A DNA stretch of 53,036 nt from CAZEGV01 sp964511645 (GTDB lineage: Bacteria > Bacteroidota > Bacteroidia > Cytophagales > JAAEPT01): positions 1 to 53,036 of the forward strand of contig CAZEGV010000009.1 of assembly GCA_964511645.1 (NCBI GenBank), read 5' to 3'. Positions 17,973 to 26,826 of this stretch are shown one piece after another (the first letter of the stretch is position 1; every line of letters begins with the position of its first letter). The position numbers were made by a program, and so were the translations under genes. The notes beneath the pieces were generated by a model. That model was not told the origin of the DNA. It was given only the letters and a program-made list of their open reading frames with translations, and ran no database searches.

Positions 17973-18494
17973 TTAGAAAGCAATAAAGCCTTTTAGTTGT
18001 TCAGTAACTAAATTTCGTACAAAAGTATCAGAAATTTGACTGCCGTCAAAAATCTTGGTGATTCCTGTTAGCCTAGGCTTTGTGGCGTACACACTACAAT
18101 TGAGGTAATTTAAAACATCAGTAAAGTGAGATAATCCTAAAGCACCACCTAGTACTCCTGCACTTAAGCCAATCATCGCCGCTTTTTTTCCTTGCACACC
18201 GCCAGGAAATTCTAAGCCATCAATAAATACCTTAAGTACCCCAGGAAAAGATCCATTATATTCAGGGATAACAAAATATAGCTTGTCGGCAGATTGAATA
18301 ATGTTTTTTAATTCATCAAACTGAGGGTTTTTATTGCCATATAAAGCTGATGAGATAATGTCAGAAGGTAGATCTTGAAGGTTGATGATTTTGATTTCTT
18401 CTTGAGTTAGAGTTGATAACTCTGACTGAATATACTTAGCCAAAGACGAACTAACAGATTCACTTCTATTTGTTGATGAGATTATGACAATCAT
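17973..18494 (-). CDS. NAD(P)H-dependent FMN reductase-like flavoprotein
   Basis: A 173-aa flavodoxin-fold protein: STNRSESVSSSLAKYI is the phosphate-binding start, and PEYNGSFPGVLKVFIDGLE is the family signature (P-E-Y-N-x-S-x-P). Members reduce FMN, quinones or azo dyes with NAD(P)H. It is the first gene of the seven-gene minus-strand run and has its own TAnnTTTG element at 18520-18527. Confidence 0.88.
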   Translation of the reverse strand: MIVIISSTNRSESVSSSLAKYIQSELSTLTQEEIKIINLQDLPSDIISSALYGNKNPQFDELKNIIQSADKLYFVIPEYNGSFPGVLKVFIDGLEFPGGVQGKKAAMIGLSAGVLGGALGLSHFTDVLNYLNCSVYATKPRLTGITKIFDGSQISDTFVRNLVTEQLKGFIAF

Positions 18495-18519
18495 AAAATT
18501 TATTTTTTTTAGGTAAAAT

Positions 18520-18527
18520 CAAATATA
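18520..18527 (-). promoter_or_regulatory. -7 element for the FMN reductase-holB-hemC run
   Basis: On the minus strand this reads TATATTTG, matching TAnnTTTG, 25 bases before the ATG. Confidence 0.5.
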
Positions 18528-18645
18528 GTCGAATAATTTGTGAGTATCAAGCCATTATTGTGATTGCTAACAAGAGAATTTTTTTTCCTCTTTTGTTATG
18601 AGTTTCAAAAGCCGTAATATTGTGAATATTATAAAGAATAAAATT

Positions 18646-19086
18646 ATGGCAAGAGTAGCAGCAATACATACAGACAAAGGAGTAATGAAAGTGGAGTTTT
18701 TCGAAAAAGATACTCCCAAAACGGTAGATAATTTTTGTAAACTAGCAGAAGACGGATTTTATGATGGTTTAACGTTTCATCGTGTAATTCCTGATTTTGT
18801 AATTCAAGGAGGTTGTCCTGATGGTACAGGAGCAGGTGGTCCAGGTTATTCGATTGATTGTGAGCTTACAGGAGAGAATCAACACCATGATAGAGGAGTT
18901 TTGTCGATGGCTCATGCTGGTAGAAATACTGGAGGTTCTCAGTTCTTTGTTTGTCACAGTCGTAGCAATACCCAACATTTGGATCGTAATCATACTTGTT
19001 TTGGTAAAGTAGTTGAAAATGTAGAGATTGTAGATGATATCAAAGCTGGGGATAAAATCAATAAAATTGTCATTAGCGAAGTATAA
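18646..19086 (+). CDS. Cytoplasmic cyclophilin peptidyl-prolyl isomerase
   Basis: A 146-aa compact cyclophilin without a signal peptide: FHRVIPDFVIQGGCPDGTGAGGPGY, HHDRGVLSMAHAGRNTGGSQFFVC and FGKVVENVEIVD. The catalytic Arg in FHR and the SQFF segment are present. ATG at 18646 (MARVAAIHTDKG) is chosen over one 48 bases upstream because it begins where the family's first strand begins. It is followed by a hairpin terminator. Confidence 0.92.
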   Translation: MARVAAIHTDKGVMKVEFFEKDTPKTVDNFCKLAEDGFYDGLTFHRVIPDFVIQGGCPDGTGAGGPGYSIDCELTGENQHHDRGVLSMAHAGRNTGGSQFFVCHSRSNTQHLDRNHTCFGKVVENVEIVDDIKAGDKINKIVISEV

Positions 19087-19107
19087 AAAGAAGAATTAAC
19101 AATATTT

Positions 19108-19140
19108 AAAAGTCTTCTGTATTAATATGGAAGACTTTTT
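19108..19140 (+). terminator. Rho-independent terminator after the cyclophilin gene
   Basis: AAAAGTCTTC (19108-19117) pairs with GAAGACTTTT (19130-19139) around a 12-base loop, with a T-run continuing to 19142. Confidence 0.85.
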
Positions 19141-19145
19141 TTATT

Positions 19146-19156
19146 TTAGCGGAAGC
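19146..19156 (+). repeat. TTAGCGGAAGC word, site 3
   Basis: Exact 11-mer in the leader of proA, 6 bases before its chosen ATG. This is the only intergenic copy of the six. Confidence 0.6.
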
Positions 19157-19162
19157 CAAAAA

Positions 19163-20416
19163 ATGGAAAAAGAAATTATAGAAAGCCTAAAAAAGGTCCA
19201 GAAAGCGAGCAGGAAATTAGTACAACTTAAAGATAAAGACATTGCTAATATTTTAAATGAGTTAGCTGATTTGTCATTAAAAAAAGAAAAATTTATTCTA
19301 GCCGAAAATCAAAAAGATTTAGCTAGAATGGATAAGGAGAATCCTAAGTATGATAGGTTACTACTTAACTCGGAGAGGTTAAAAGGAATTACAGACGACT
19401 TAAGAAATGTAGCTAACTTATCATCTCCACTTCGCCAAGTTTTGGAAGAAAAAATATTAGCTAATGGGATTCATTTGTCGAGAGTAACAGTGCCTTTAGG
19501 AGTGATTGGTATTGTGTACGAATCTCGTCCTAATGTTACTTTTGACGTGTTTGCTCTTTGTCTTAAATCAGGTAATGCTTGTGTACTAAAAGGAAGTCGT
19601 GATGCAAAAGATTCTAACCTTGCCATCGTATCTTTAATCAAAAAAGTATTGACTAAGTATGGTTTAAAAGATGTTTGTTATCTCGCACCAGCTGAACGAG
19701 AAGCGTTGTTGCCAATCCTTCATGCGGTAGATTATATAGACTGTGCGATACCAAGGGGAAGCCAAGGCTTGATTAATTTTGTACGAGAAAATGCCAAAAT
19801 ACCAGTAATAGAAACAGGTGCTGGGATTTGCCATACCTATGTAGATGCTGAAGCAAATACAGCAAAAGCAAAAGCAATTGTAACCAATGCAAAAGCAAGA
19901 CGGGTGTCAGTTTGTAATGCTTTAGATTGTATGGTGATTCACAAAGATAAGCTAGGCGATATCGTTGATATCATGAGTGACTTAGGAAAATCGCATGATG
20001 TAGAGGTTTTTGCTGATAATATCGCTTACGCTAAATTAGAGGGTAATTACCCAACTCAGTTGCTTCATAAGGCTAGCAAAGAATCTTTTGGTACAGAATT
20101 TTTGTCGCATAAAATGTCTATTAAAACGGTAGCTAATGTAGATGAAGCACTAGATCATGTAGCAAAGTATAGCTCTAAACACTCGGAAGCAATTGTAACT
20201 GAAAATAAAGAGACTGCTGATTATTACCTTCAGAATACGGATGCTGCTTGTGTATATGCGAATGTTTCTACGGCGTTTAGTGATGGTGGACAATTTGGCT
20301 TGGGAGCAGAAATCGGGATTTCTACCCAAAAATTACACGCTAGAGGGCCAATGGCCTTGCGTGAACTGACTTCGTATAAGTGGATAGCCATTGGAGATGG
20401 TCACATTAGAGAATGA
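19163..20416 (+). CDS. proA: Glutamate-5-semialdehyde dehydrogenase (gamma-glutamyl phosphate reductase)
   Basis: A 417-aa cytoplasmic enzyme that reduces gamma-glutamyl phosphate with NADPH in proline synthesis. It has PLGVIGIVYESRPNVTFDVF, LKSGNACVLKGSRDA, IPRGSQGLI, the nucleophile-containing VSVCNALDCMVIH, and FGLGAEIGISTQKLHARGPM near the end. An in-frame ATG at 19127 lies inside the loop of the preceding terminator hairpin, so the ATG at 19163 (MEKEIIESL) is taken as the start. proB is not adjacent, which is unusual for this pathway. Confidence 0.94.
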   Translation: MEKEIIESLKKVQKASRKLVQLKDKDIANILNELADLSLKKEKFILAENQKDLARMDKENPKYDRLLLNSERLKGITDDLRNVANLSSPLRQVLEEKILANGIHLSRVTVPLGVIGIVYESRPNVTFDVFALCLKSGNACVLKGSRDAKDSNLAIVSLIKKVLTKYGLKDVCYLAPAEREALLPILHAVDYIDCAIPRGSQGLINFVRENAKIPVIETGAGICHTYVDAEANTAKAKAIVTNAKARRVSVCNALDCMVIHKDKLGDIVDIMSDLGKSHDVEVFADNIAYAKLEGNYPTQLLHKASKESFGTEFLSHKMSIKTVANVDEALDHVAKYSSKHSEAIVTENKETADYYLQNTDAACVYANVSTAFSDGGQFGLGAEIGISTQKLHARGPMALRELTSYKWIAIGDGHIRE

Positions 20417-20569
20417 TATAGTATATATAGTGATTTGATTGTTTATGAAAAATAAGTGGTTTTATAAAACTTTTCATGAACAGCGATAAAAAAAATAGTT
20501 TTGTTGTATAAAGATACTTATCTTGGTCAGATATAAGACTTATGAGTGTTCATAAAAACTCAAGGAATA
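20417..20569 (+). promoter_or_regulatory. Leader region of module 2 with an imperfect inverted repeat
   Basis: GTTTATGAAAA (20441-20451) pairs with TTTTCATGAAC (20471-20481) at 10 of 11 positions, and GTTCATAAAAACTC recurs close to 20547. No perfect TAnnTTTG element is seen; TACTTATCTTGG near 20515 is a weak candidate. A 14-codon frame from the ATG at 20444 begins like the downstream lipoprotein (MKNK) and is probably not a gene. Confidence 0.35.
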
Positions 20570-22261
20570 ATGAAAAATAAAATTTGGAAATGGTTGATAG
20601 TATTTGCGGTAATTGTAATTACAGTATCATGTAAAAAGAAATATGATTTTGATAATATAAAGCCTCAGGAGGTATATGAAGCAGAATGGGGAGCTCCTTT
20701 GTTTCAGTTTACATCTACACTGGCTGATTATCATCAGCAATATTTAGATACAATTAAGCCTAGTACAGGAACTGCTGAAGTCATTGTTGATAATAATAAT
20801 TTATTTCATTTTATATATAGGAACAGAACTGATTTAGGAACAGCGGAGAGTAATTATTCATTCCCTTCACCGATTAACTTTAATTTAGATTTCACTTCTA
20901 TTCCTGATAGTAAATGGCCCGTAGGATTGACTGAAGGCATTGTTTCGCCAGGGTTTAATGGTTTTAAAAGTGAGAAATTTACAGATACGTTGTATTTTGA
21001 TATGCAATCGAGTTTTGGAGCAGATTTATTGGAAGCAAAGTTTAAGGGTGGAAGTCTTGATTTAGCTATTTCTTCTGAATATCAACACATTATTTCTGTT
21101 GAGTACAATATTTTGTCGTTTAAGAAAAATGGGGTTATCCCTAATAATACGGGAACGATTCCTGCATCTAGTTCTTGGACTACTTCTATAGATATGACAG
21201 GTATGGTAGTAGATTTTAATACGCCAAAAGGAATTAATAAGATAATGGTAGAAGTGATTTCTGAATTTAAATTAATAGGAGGTAATTCTATTGCAAAAAC
21301 AGACAAAATAAATGCGAATGCTACGGCAACTAACCTTAAGTGGGAGTATGTAAAAGGAAATGTAGGTAATTTCCCAATGACAACGGTTAAATCGGATACA
21401 ATAGATTTAGATGTGTTTGGAGACTTAAAGGAATTAGAGGATAACTTAGTGATATATGAGCCTTCATTAAGTATGATTTTTGAAAATACTGCAGGAGTAG
21501 CAGTAGAAGGAGTTGCTACCAAAATATCTATAATAAAAAGAAATGGTAGTCAAGTAGCTTTAAATTTGAATGATAATCAAATAATAGTAGCCGCAGATGC
21601 AACAAATGATTTGTTTGATCTTTCAACCCCTACTACTTCTGAATATTTAGTGGATAATATTAACTCTAATAATCTTGTAGATGCCTTAAAAGGACAAACT
21701 GTGGGTATATTTTATGATTTGCAACTAACAGGGAGCGGATCAGTTACAGGTTCTCAAGCTTGGATGAGAGATACTAGTAGGCTGATGCTAAACTCCGTTT
21801 TAGATATACCATTTGCTTTATCCGTGAAAGAATACACATTTAGTGATACCGTAAAATGTATGCTCTGTGTAGACGATACCATAAAAGGTGAGGTAGAGTT
21901 TGAGTTAAAATTAATCGTAGAAAATGGTTTACCATTAGACGTATTGGTGCAAGGTTATTTTGTAGATACAATAAATCATAATATAATTATTGATTCATTG
22001 TTTTCTGGAGATTTAGCCTTGATAGATGCTGCACCAATAGATGCTACAGGAAAAGTAATTTCCCCAAAAATATATACACGATTTATTACTTTGTCGCAAG
22101 AGCAATACGAAATGGCTCGAAAACTTGATTTTATATATGTAGCCAAAGGAGTTACTGCTAAGGGTGGAGAAACAGAAGCACGTTTTCACGCAAGTGATAT
22201 TTTTAATATTAGAGCGGGTGGCAAAGTAAAAATTAAAGTGAACCCAGAAGATTACGAGTAA
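20570..22261 (+). CDS. Large surface lipoprotein of module 2
   Basis: A 563-aa lipoprotein: a basic start and hydrophobic stretch (KWLIVFAVIVITVSC) give Cys21, followed by KKKYDF. The mature protein is beta-rich with no recognised catalytic motif. It has a W-G-APL segment soon after the Cys and a C-terminal FHASDIFNIRAGGKVKIKV, both matching the 699-aa lipoprotein at 3962-6061, so the two look like distant paralogues. ATG at 20570 is chosen over 20546 because it gives a normal lipoprotein signal. It is followed after 50 bases by the barrel gene and then by the OmpA/PD40 gene. Confidence 0.75.
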   Translation: MKNKIWKWLIVFAVIVITVSCKKKYDFDNIKPQEVYEAEWGAPLFQFTSTLADYHQQYLDTIKPSTGTAEVIVDNNNLFHFIYRNRTDLGTAESNYSFPSPINFNLDFTSIPDSKWPVGLTEGIVSPGFNGFKSEKFTDTLYFDMQSSFGADLLEAKFKGGSLDLAISSEYQHIISVEYNILSFKKNGVIPNNTGTIPASSSWTTSIDMTGMVVDFNTPKGINKIMVEVISEFKLIGGNSIAKTDKINANATATNLKWEYVKGNVGNFPMTTVKSDTIDLDVFGDLKELEDNLVIYEPSLSMIFENTAGVAVEGVATKISIIKRNGSQVALNLNDNQIIVAADATNDLFDLSTPTTSEYLVDNINSNNLVDALKGQTVGIFYDLQLTGSGSVTGSQAWMRDTSRLMLNSVLDIPFALSVKEYTFSDTVKCMLCVDDTIKGEVEFELKLIVENGLPLDVLVQGYFVDTINHNIIIDSLFSGDLALIDAAPIDATGKVISPKIYTRFITLSQEQYEMARKLDFIYVAKGVTAKGGETEARFHASDIFNIRAGGKVKIKVNPEDYE

Positions 22262-22311
22262 AAACATTAATAATAGATAAAAGTAATTGTTAGAATTCTT
22301 ATAAAATAAAG

Positions 22312-23694
22312 ATGAAAAAAACTTTAATAATAATATCATGTTTTATGATGTTTGGACTTAACGCTCAAGTTGAGTACTCTATACAATCCTTGAGGAATGT
22401 GTATCAAGCATCTGACTATAATCCAGCATACAGATCTACTTATAGTCTTAGCTTAGGTTTGCCAGGGATTTCGTCTATCTACGGGGCTGTAGGTAATACA
22501 GGCTTTAACTTTTCTGATGTAATCACAGAAGAACTAATCAATGGCTCACATAGGTTAGATGTAGATCGTTTGGCGGGCAATATCAGTAGAAAGAAGAATT
22601 ATCTTTTCGCAGGAGCTCAAGTAAATTTGTTTCACATCCAATTTCAGGAAAAAAATAATTTCTGGTCATTTCATTCTAAGGTAAGAACAGATACTAGGTT
22701 TTCCTATCCAAAAGATTTATTTGTATTAGCTGCTGATGGTAACTTAGGTGCTGGTAATCAAATTGATTTATCTGGCTTGGCATTTGACCAAATGTCTTAT
22801 ATAGAAAATGCATTAGGATATAATAAAAAAGTAGGAGATTGGGTATATGGCTTTAAGTTAAAATACCTAATGGGCTTAACCAATATCCGTACCCGTAAGT
22901 CTGATCTTACTTGGGACATTAATCAAGATGACATTTACCAATACAAATTTTCAGGAAACTATGAGGTACTCACTGCAGGAATACCTACGATAGATACCGC
23001 TGGAAACACCAATGAGTTTGATGAAACTTGGGCAAAACCGCAAGGAAATGGACTTGCAATAGACATAGGAGCGTCATATCAGATTATCCCTAAATTATTA
23101 CTTTCTGCATCTATTAACGATGTAGGATTTATCCGTTGGAAAAAACATACCTCATCATACAAAGCACAAGAAGACTTTGAGTATGACGGAATTGTGGTAA
23201 CTATCCAAAGTTTAGAAAAAGGAGAGATAAGCGGACCTGACACTATTGACTATAACTATGAATATACTCAAGGAGAAAAGTACACAACATCAGTACGTGC
23301 TAACCTTAACTTATCAGCACGTTACCAGTTATTGAAAAGATTATGGGCAGATGCCGTAATTAACATCTCTGCTTACAGAGGTCTTCGCCCAGGTGGTTCA
23401 GTAGGTTTGTACTGGGAGTGGAAACGCTTCTTAAATGTGTCATTATCTAATACAATGTCGTATGGGCGTATGTTAAACCCTGCTTTAGGTTTAGTGATTA
23501 AACCGGGACCACTTCAGTTTTATATCGTTACTGATAATATGGCTACATTATTTGCTCCGCTAATGGTTCCAAAGGGCTTGTCTGCACCTTTAATTAATCC
23601 ATATAAAAGTAAGTCCTTTGGCATTCACGTAGGAATGAACTTAGTATTCGGTAGAGTCAAAGACCAAGAAACATTACAATCAATAGTAAAATAA
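22312..23694 (+). CDS. Outer-membrane beta-barrel protein, DUF5723-like (module 2)
   Basis: A 460-aa exported protein with a signal peptide ending at NAQ (MKKTLIIISCFMMFGLNAQ). It shows NPAYRSTYSLSLGLPGISSI near the N-terminus, repeated amphipathic strands, and the NDVGFIRWKKHTSSYK segment (about 265-280) shared with the module-1 barrel. The C-terminus SFGIHVGMNLVFGRV resembles a barrel-closing strand. It is assigned to the DUF5723 family from these features; function is unknown. It lies between the lipoprotein gene and the OmpA/PD40 gene (10-base gap), so the three are probably one operon. Confidence 0.78.
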   Translation: MKKTLIIISCFMMFGLNAQVEYSIQSLRNVYQASDYNPAYRSTYSLSLGLPGISSIYGAVGNTGFNFSDVITEELINGSHRLDVDRLAGNISRKKNYLFAGAQVNLFHIQFQEKNNFWSFHSKVRTDTRFSYPKDLFVLAADGNLGAGNQIDLSGLAFDQMSYIENALGYNKKVGDWVYGFKLKYLMGLTNIRTRKSDLTWDINQDDIYQYKFSGNYEVLTAGIPTIDTAGNTNEFDETWAKPQGNGLAIDIGASYQIIPKLLLSASINDVGFIRWKKHTSSYKAQEDFEYDGIVVTIQSLEKGEISGPDTIDYNYEYTQGEKYTTSVRANLNLSARYQLLKRLWADAVINISAYRGLRPGGSVGLYWEWKRFLNVSLSNTMSYGRMLNPALGLVIKPGPLQFYIVTDNMATLFAPLMVPKGLSAPLINPYKSKSFGIHVGMNLVFGRVKDQETLQSIVK

Positions 23695-23704
23695 GAATAA
23701 CATT

Positions 23705-25876
23705 ATGAGAGCGATTATTATAAGTCTATCATTGATTATTGCGAGTATTTGCACCAGTTGGGCACAAATATTAGAGCCTATTAAATTAAATGAAGAAGTA
23801 AATCTACCAGGTTATTCGGTAACAAATCCTATTATATCTCCAGATGGAAAAAGGTTGTATTTTGCAGTATTAAATCATCCTCAAAATAGGTATGGTGAGA
23901 AAAAAAGTCAAGATATATGGTATTGTGATTTACAAGCAAACGGAGAATGGTCAGATGCTGAAAGAATGTCAAATAAAGTAAACCTTACTAGACACAATGC
24001 TTTGTATCATATTATGCCTGATGGACGATCATTTGTTATTAATGGTGTTTACACTTACTCTGGTGCTTGGTACAAGAGAGGTGTCTCTATAATTAATCAA
24101 AATGATGATGACACGTGGACTAAACCAATGGGAATAAAAATTCCTCAAATGTCACGTAAAAACAGAGGCCTTAACAAAACTGTTGCCTTTAACAAAAGAA
24201 GAAATGTAATGGTCGCAAGTTTTGGTAAAAGAAATGGGCTTAAACGTAATAACCTTTATTATACCGTTTTAAATGAAAATGGAAAATGGACAAGAGTAAA
24301 GCTATTAAAAGATTTGAAAGTAAAAGGTGATGAATTTGCACCTCGCTTAATGAAAGACTCATCATTGATTTTTTCCAGAACAAACAAAGAAGTGACAAAA
24401 GGAGAAAAGAAGCCAAAGAAAAATGCAGACTTCTATACTTCTATACCAGTTTATCACGAAAAAAACGGAAAATTTTTAGGTTGGGGAAATGAGGAACTAT
24501 ATTTGGACACTGTCTTTAATAATGAGTTTTATAATGCCTTTATCACTTTTACAGAAGATGAAGAATTTGCTTATTTCTCGTCAGTAGATACAGAAAAAGG
24601 GAAATCCGAAATCTATAGAGTAAAAATGTACGAGAAAAATCCTTACGTTTCTTTCTCAGGGCAATTGATGAATAAATTCACCAATGCCGTAATCCTATCA
24701 GGAAAAGAAATTAAAGTTATTTTTACTGAAAAAGGATCAGAAAACACTATCTCAAAACAATTTGAGCAATTAGATACCAACAGAATGGTGATAGACGCTA
24801 ATGCTTTTACATCTTCATACACGCCAGAAAAATTTGACCTAGACATAGCAAACAGAACAATGTCATTTGACATCCCTTTTGGTAAAGAAGTAGAAGTTAC
24901 TTTACTAGTAGATAACCACATTAGCGAAATTATCACCTTATCTACAAAAGGAGTTGTAGAACATAAAAAACAAGAGCAGAACCTATATGTAGAGCCACTT
25001 ACTTACGCTTTAGTAACTTGCGATATAATTGATAAAAAAACAGGAAATACCTTTTCGGGAACACCTGATATCACAGTTAATGGAGAAAAATATGAATCGT
25101 ACACTAAACAGGGTGATTCATACAGTATGAAACTATCATTAGGAGAAGTATACAAAATCGAACCATACTTAGCTGGATACAATATAGTAGGCGAAACTAT
25201 CTCACTAGAAGCTATCGAAACCTATACTGAACTAGCGTGTAAATTATATGTAGAGAAAAAACCTGAACTTGAAGCATACTTTAGACCTAATATTATGAGT
25301 GCCAAAGATAGCTCTGCAATCAAGAATTACAAAATTTACTTTAACGATACTCGTGTAAGGCATTTCATGAAAACTTCGGGTAAAGATAAAGTAAAAATGA
25401 CACTAGATAGCACCTACAAGATTGACATCAAGGCTGATGGATTTATTGCCGTAGAAGACTTGATTGAAGTATCTAAAGACGACAATCATGCGATATATGA
25501 CCGCTCGTATTATTTGATACCTTTAGAGGTCGGTTCAGTAGTAAGGTTAGACAATGTTTATTTTGCATCAGGAAAATCTACTCTAAAAATAGAATCTTAC
25601 CCAGCATTGGATAAAGTCATTACTTTCTTAAATCAAAATGGCTCTGTCAAAATTGAAATTGGAGGACACACAGACAATGTAGGAAGTGCTAAATTCAATA
25701 AACACTTATCAGGATTACGAGCTATTTCTGTTCGTAATTATTTAGTGTCAAAGGGGATTGACAATCACCGAATCACTGCCAAAGGTTATGGACTAGAGAA
25801 ACCTGTTGCATCTAATGATACCAAAGAAGGTAAAAAACTCAATAGAAGAGTAGAATTTACAATTACAGAAAAATAA
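23705..25876 (+). CDS. OmpA-family protein with N-terminal PD40-like propeller
   Basis: A 723-aa envelope protein. A signal peptide (MRAIIISLSLIIASICTSWAQ) is followed by WD40-like PD40 repeats (NPIISPDGKRLYFAV, SQDIWYCDL, DEFAPRLMKDSSLIFSR; about 35-310). The middle carries two or more beta-sandwich segments (about 310-600). The C-terminal OmpA domain (about 605-723) has VYFASGKSTLKIESYPALDK, GHTDNVGSAKFN, LSGLRAISVRNYL and KKLNRRVEFTI, which bind peptidoglycan. The order is reminiscent of the T9SS component PorE, but the usual TPR and carboxypeptidase-regulatory parts are not evident, so I do not call it PorE. It could tether the lipoprotein/barrel pair to the cell wall. Confidence 0.85.
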   Translation: MRAIIISLSLIIASICTSWAQILEPIKLNEEVNLPGYSVTNPIISPDGKRLYFAVLNHPQNRYGEKKSQDIWYCDLQANGEWSDAERMSNKVNLTRHNALYHIMPDGRSFVINGVYTYSGAWYKRGVSIINQNDDDTWTKPMGIKIPQMSRKNRGLNKTVAFNKRRNVMVASFGKRNGLKRNNLYYTVLNENGKWTRVKLLKDLKVKGDEFAPRLMKDSSLIFSRTNKEVTKGEKKPKKNADFYTSIPVYHEKNGKFLGWGNEELYLDTVFNNEFYNAFITFTEDEEFAYFSSVDTEKGKSEIYRVKMYEKNPYVSFSGQLMNKFTNAVILSGKEIKVIFTEKGSENTISKQFEQLDTNRMVIDANAFTSSYTPEKFDLDIANRTMSFDIPFGKEVEVTLLVDNHISEIITLSTKGVVEHKKQEQNLYVEPLTYALVTCDIIDKKTGNTFSGTPDITVNGEKYESYTKQGDSYSMKLSLGEVYKIEPYLAGYNIVGETISLEAIETYTELACKLYVEKKPELEAYFRPNIMSAKDSSAIKNYKIYFNDTRVRHFMKTSGKDKVKMTLDSTYKIDIKADGFIAVEDLIEVSKDDNHAIYDRSYYLIPLEVGSVVRLDNVYFASGKSTLKIESYPALDKVITFLNQNGSVKIEIGGHTDNVGSAKFNKHLSGLRAISVRNYLVSKGIDNHRITAKGYGLEKPVASNDTKEGKKLNRRVEFTITEK

Positions 25877-25883
25877 AACAATA

Positions 25884-26034
25884 AGGGGGGCTTACCTCGT
25901 ACGCCGAAAAGGCGAGACGAGGTCGGGCTTTCTGTTCCCAATCTTTTTTGTTTTTATGATTTTGTCATGCTGAGCTTGTCGAAGTACAAAAATCATAAAA
26001 ACAAAAAAGGATTTTCACGTCAATCCCTAAGCCT
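25884..26034 (-). repeat. Structured dispersed repeat, copy B (subfamily I)
   Basis: Read on the minus strand: TTAGGGATTGACGTGAAAAT, then a long P2 hairpin of about 21 bp (arms 25943-25965 and 25986-26009), then GATTGGGAACAGAAAGCCCG, then P3 (CCTCG...CGCC TTTT GGCG...CGAGG). GGCTT and AAGCC close the ends. Its P2 loop carries the widely seen bacterial intergenic word CTTCGACAAGCTCAGCATGA. It starts 7 bases after the OmpA stop. Confidence 0.9.
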
Positions 26035-26035
26035 T

Positions 26036-26051
26036 CACAGCTCTCGCTGTG
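26036..26051. repeat. Small hairpin beside repeat copy B
   Basis: CACAGC TCTC GCTGTG is a perfect 6-bp stem with a 4-base loop just outside copy B and before the methyltransferase gene. It may be an outer part of the same element. Confidence 0.6.
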
Positions 26052-26079
26052 TGGACATTTTAGAATAAGAAGCCCACTC

Positions 26080-26793
26080 ATGATAAAAGAACTCATACTT
26101 ATACCCGTTACACTATCCCAACAAAGCCAATCACCCGTCTTTATGGGAGATTATTATCAAGAAGCATTAACCCGTACGGAAGTTTTTTTTGTCGAAAATA
26201 TTCGCTCAGCTAGGCGATTCATCTCAGCCTGCAAAACAGGAAGAATAATAGAAGAAATCACTTTTGAGCTCTTGGATAAAAACACCCGTTTTGAAGCCAT
26301 CGAAACACTTTTTAAAAAACATCAAAACAAAACAATAGGGATTATGTCTGAATCTGGTTGCCCAGGCATAGCAGACCCAGGAAGTAGAGCCGTAGCTTAT
26401 GCCCACCAAAAAGGCGTGAAGGTAACTCCAATGATAGGACCTTCCTCTATCTTATTAGCCTTGATGGGCTCAGGATTTAGCGGACAGCAATTCGCTTTTC
26501 ATGGTTACTTACCGATAGACCAAGTCCCTCGAAACAAATCTATCAAATCATTAGAAGAAGAAAGTCATAAGAAAAATCAAACTCAGCTTTTTATAGAAAC
26601 CCCATACCGAAACGATAAACTTTTTGAAGCATTATGTAAGACATTAAACCCTCACACAATGTTATGCATTGGTGCAGACCTAAGTGGAGAAAAAGAATTC
26701 CTCAAGACTGAATCTGTCTCATATTGGAAAAAACATAAACCTTTGATACAAAAAATTCCTACGATATTTCTAATCTATGCAGGAAAACCGTAA
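26080..26793 (+). CDS. RsmI-like tetrapyrrole-methylase-fold SAM methyltransferase
   Basis: A 237-aa member of the family that includes RsmI, the 16S rRNA C1402 2'-O-methyltransferase. Recognisable parts are LILIPVTL, VENIRSARRFI, IGIMSESGCPGIADPGSRAV (SAM-binding loop) and FHGYLP, followed by LFIETPYRNDKL. It appears to be the shorter RsmI-like form common in Bacteroidota, so the precise RNA target is uncertain. It sits between repeat copy B and metK, which supplies its methyl donor. Confidence 0.82.
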   Translation: MIKELILIPVTLSQQSQSPVFMGDYYQEALTRTEVFFVENIRSARRFISACKTGRIIEEITFELLDKNTRFEAIETLFKKHQNKTIGIMSESGCPGIADPGSRAVAYAHQKGVKVTPMIGPSSILLALMGSGFSGQQFAFHGYLPIDQVPRNKSIKSLEEESHKKNQTQLFIETPYRNDKLFEALCKTLNPHTMLCIGADLSGEKEFLKTESVSYWKKHKPLIQKIPTIFLIYAGKP

Positions 26794-26826
26794 ACTTGCA
26801 CACTAGTAACATTAAGCTTAACAAAT

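Noticed and set aside
19127..19162. Upstream ATG as the start of proA
   Set aside because: It lies in the loop of the terminator that follows the cyclophilin gene, and the added residues do not resemble ProA N-termini; ATG at 19163 fits better.
20444..20488. Short frame before the module-2 lipoprotein starting MKNK
   Set aside because: Only 14 codons; the likeness to the lipoprotein start is limited to a few A-rich codons.
23705..25876. Calling the OmpA/PD40 protein the T9SS component PorE
   Set aside because: Propeller and OmpA parts fit, but TPR and carboxypeptidase-regulatory segments were not evident and no por/gld genes are adjacent.
25884..26051. Insertion sequence or CRISPR remnant
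   Set aside because: No transposase remnant, target duplication or regularly spaced units; the block order matches the other four dispersed repeat copies.
26794..26826. Possible SAM riboswitch before metK
   Set aside because: The gap is only 33 bases, too short for any known SAM riboswitch in this position.
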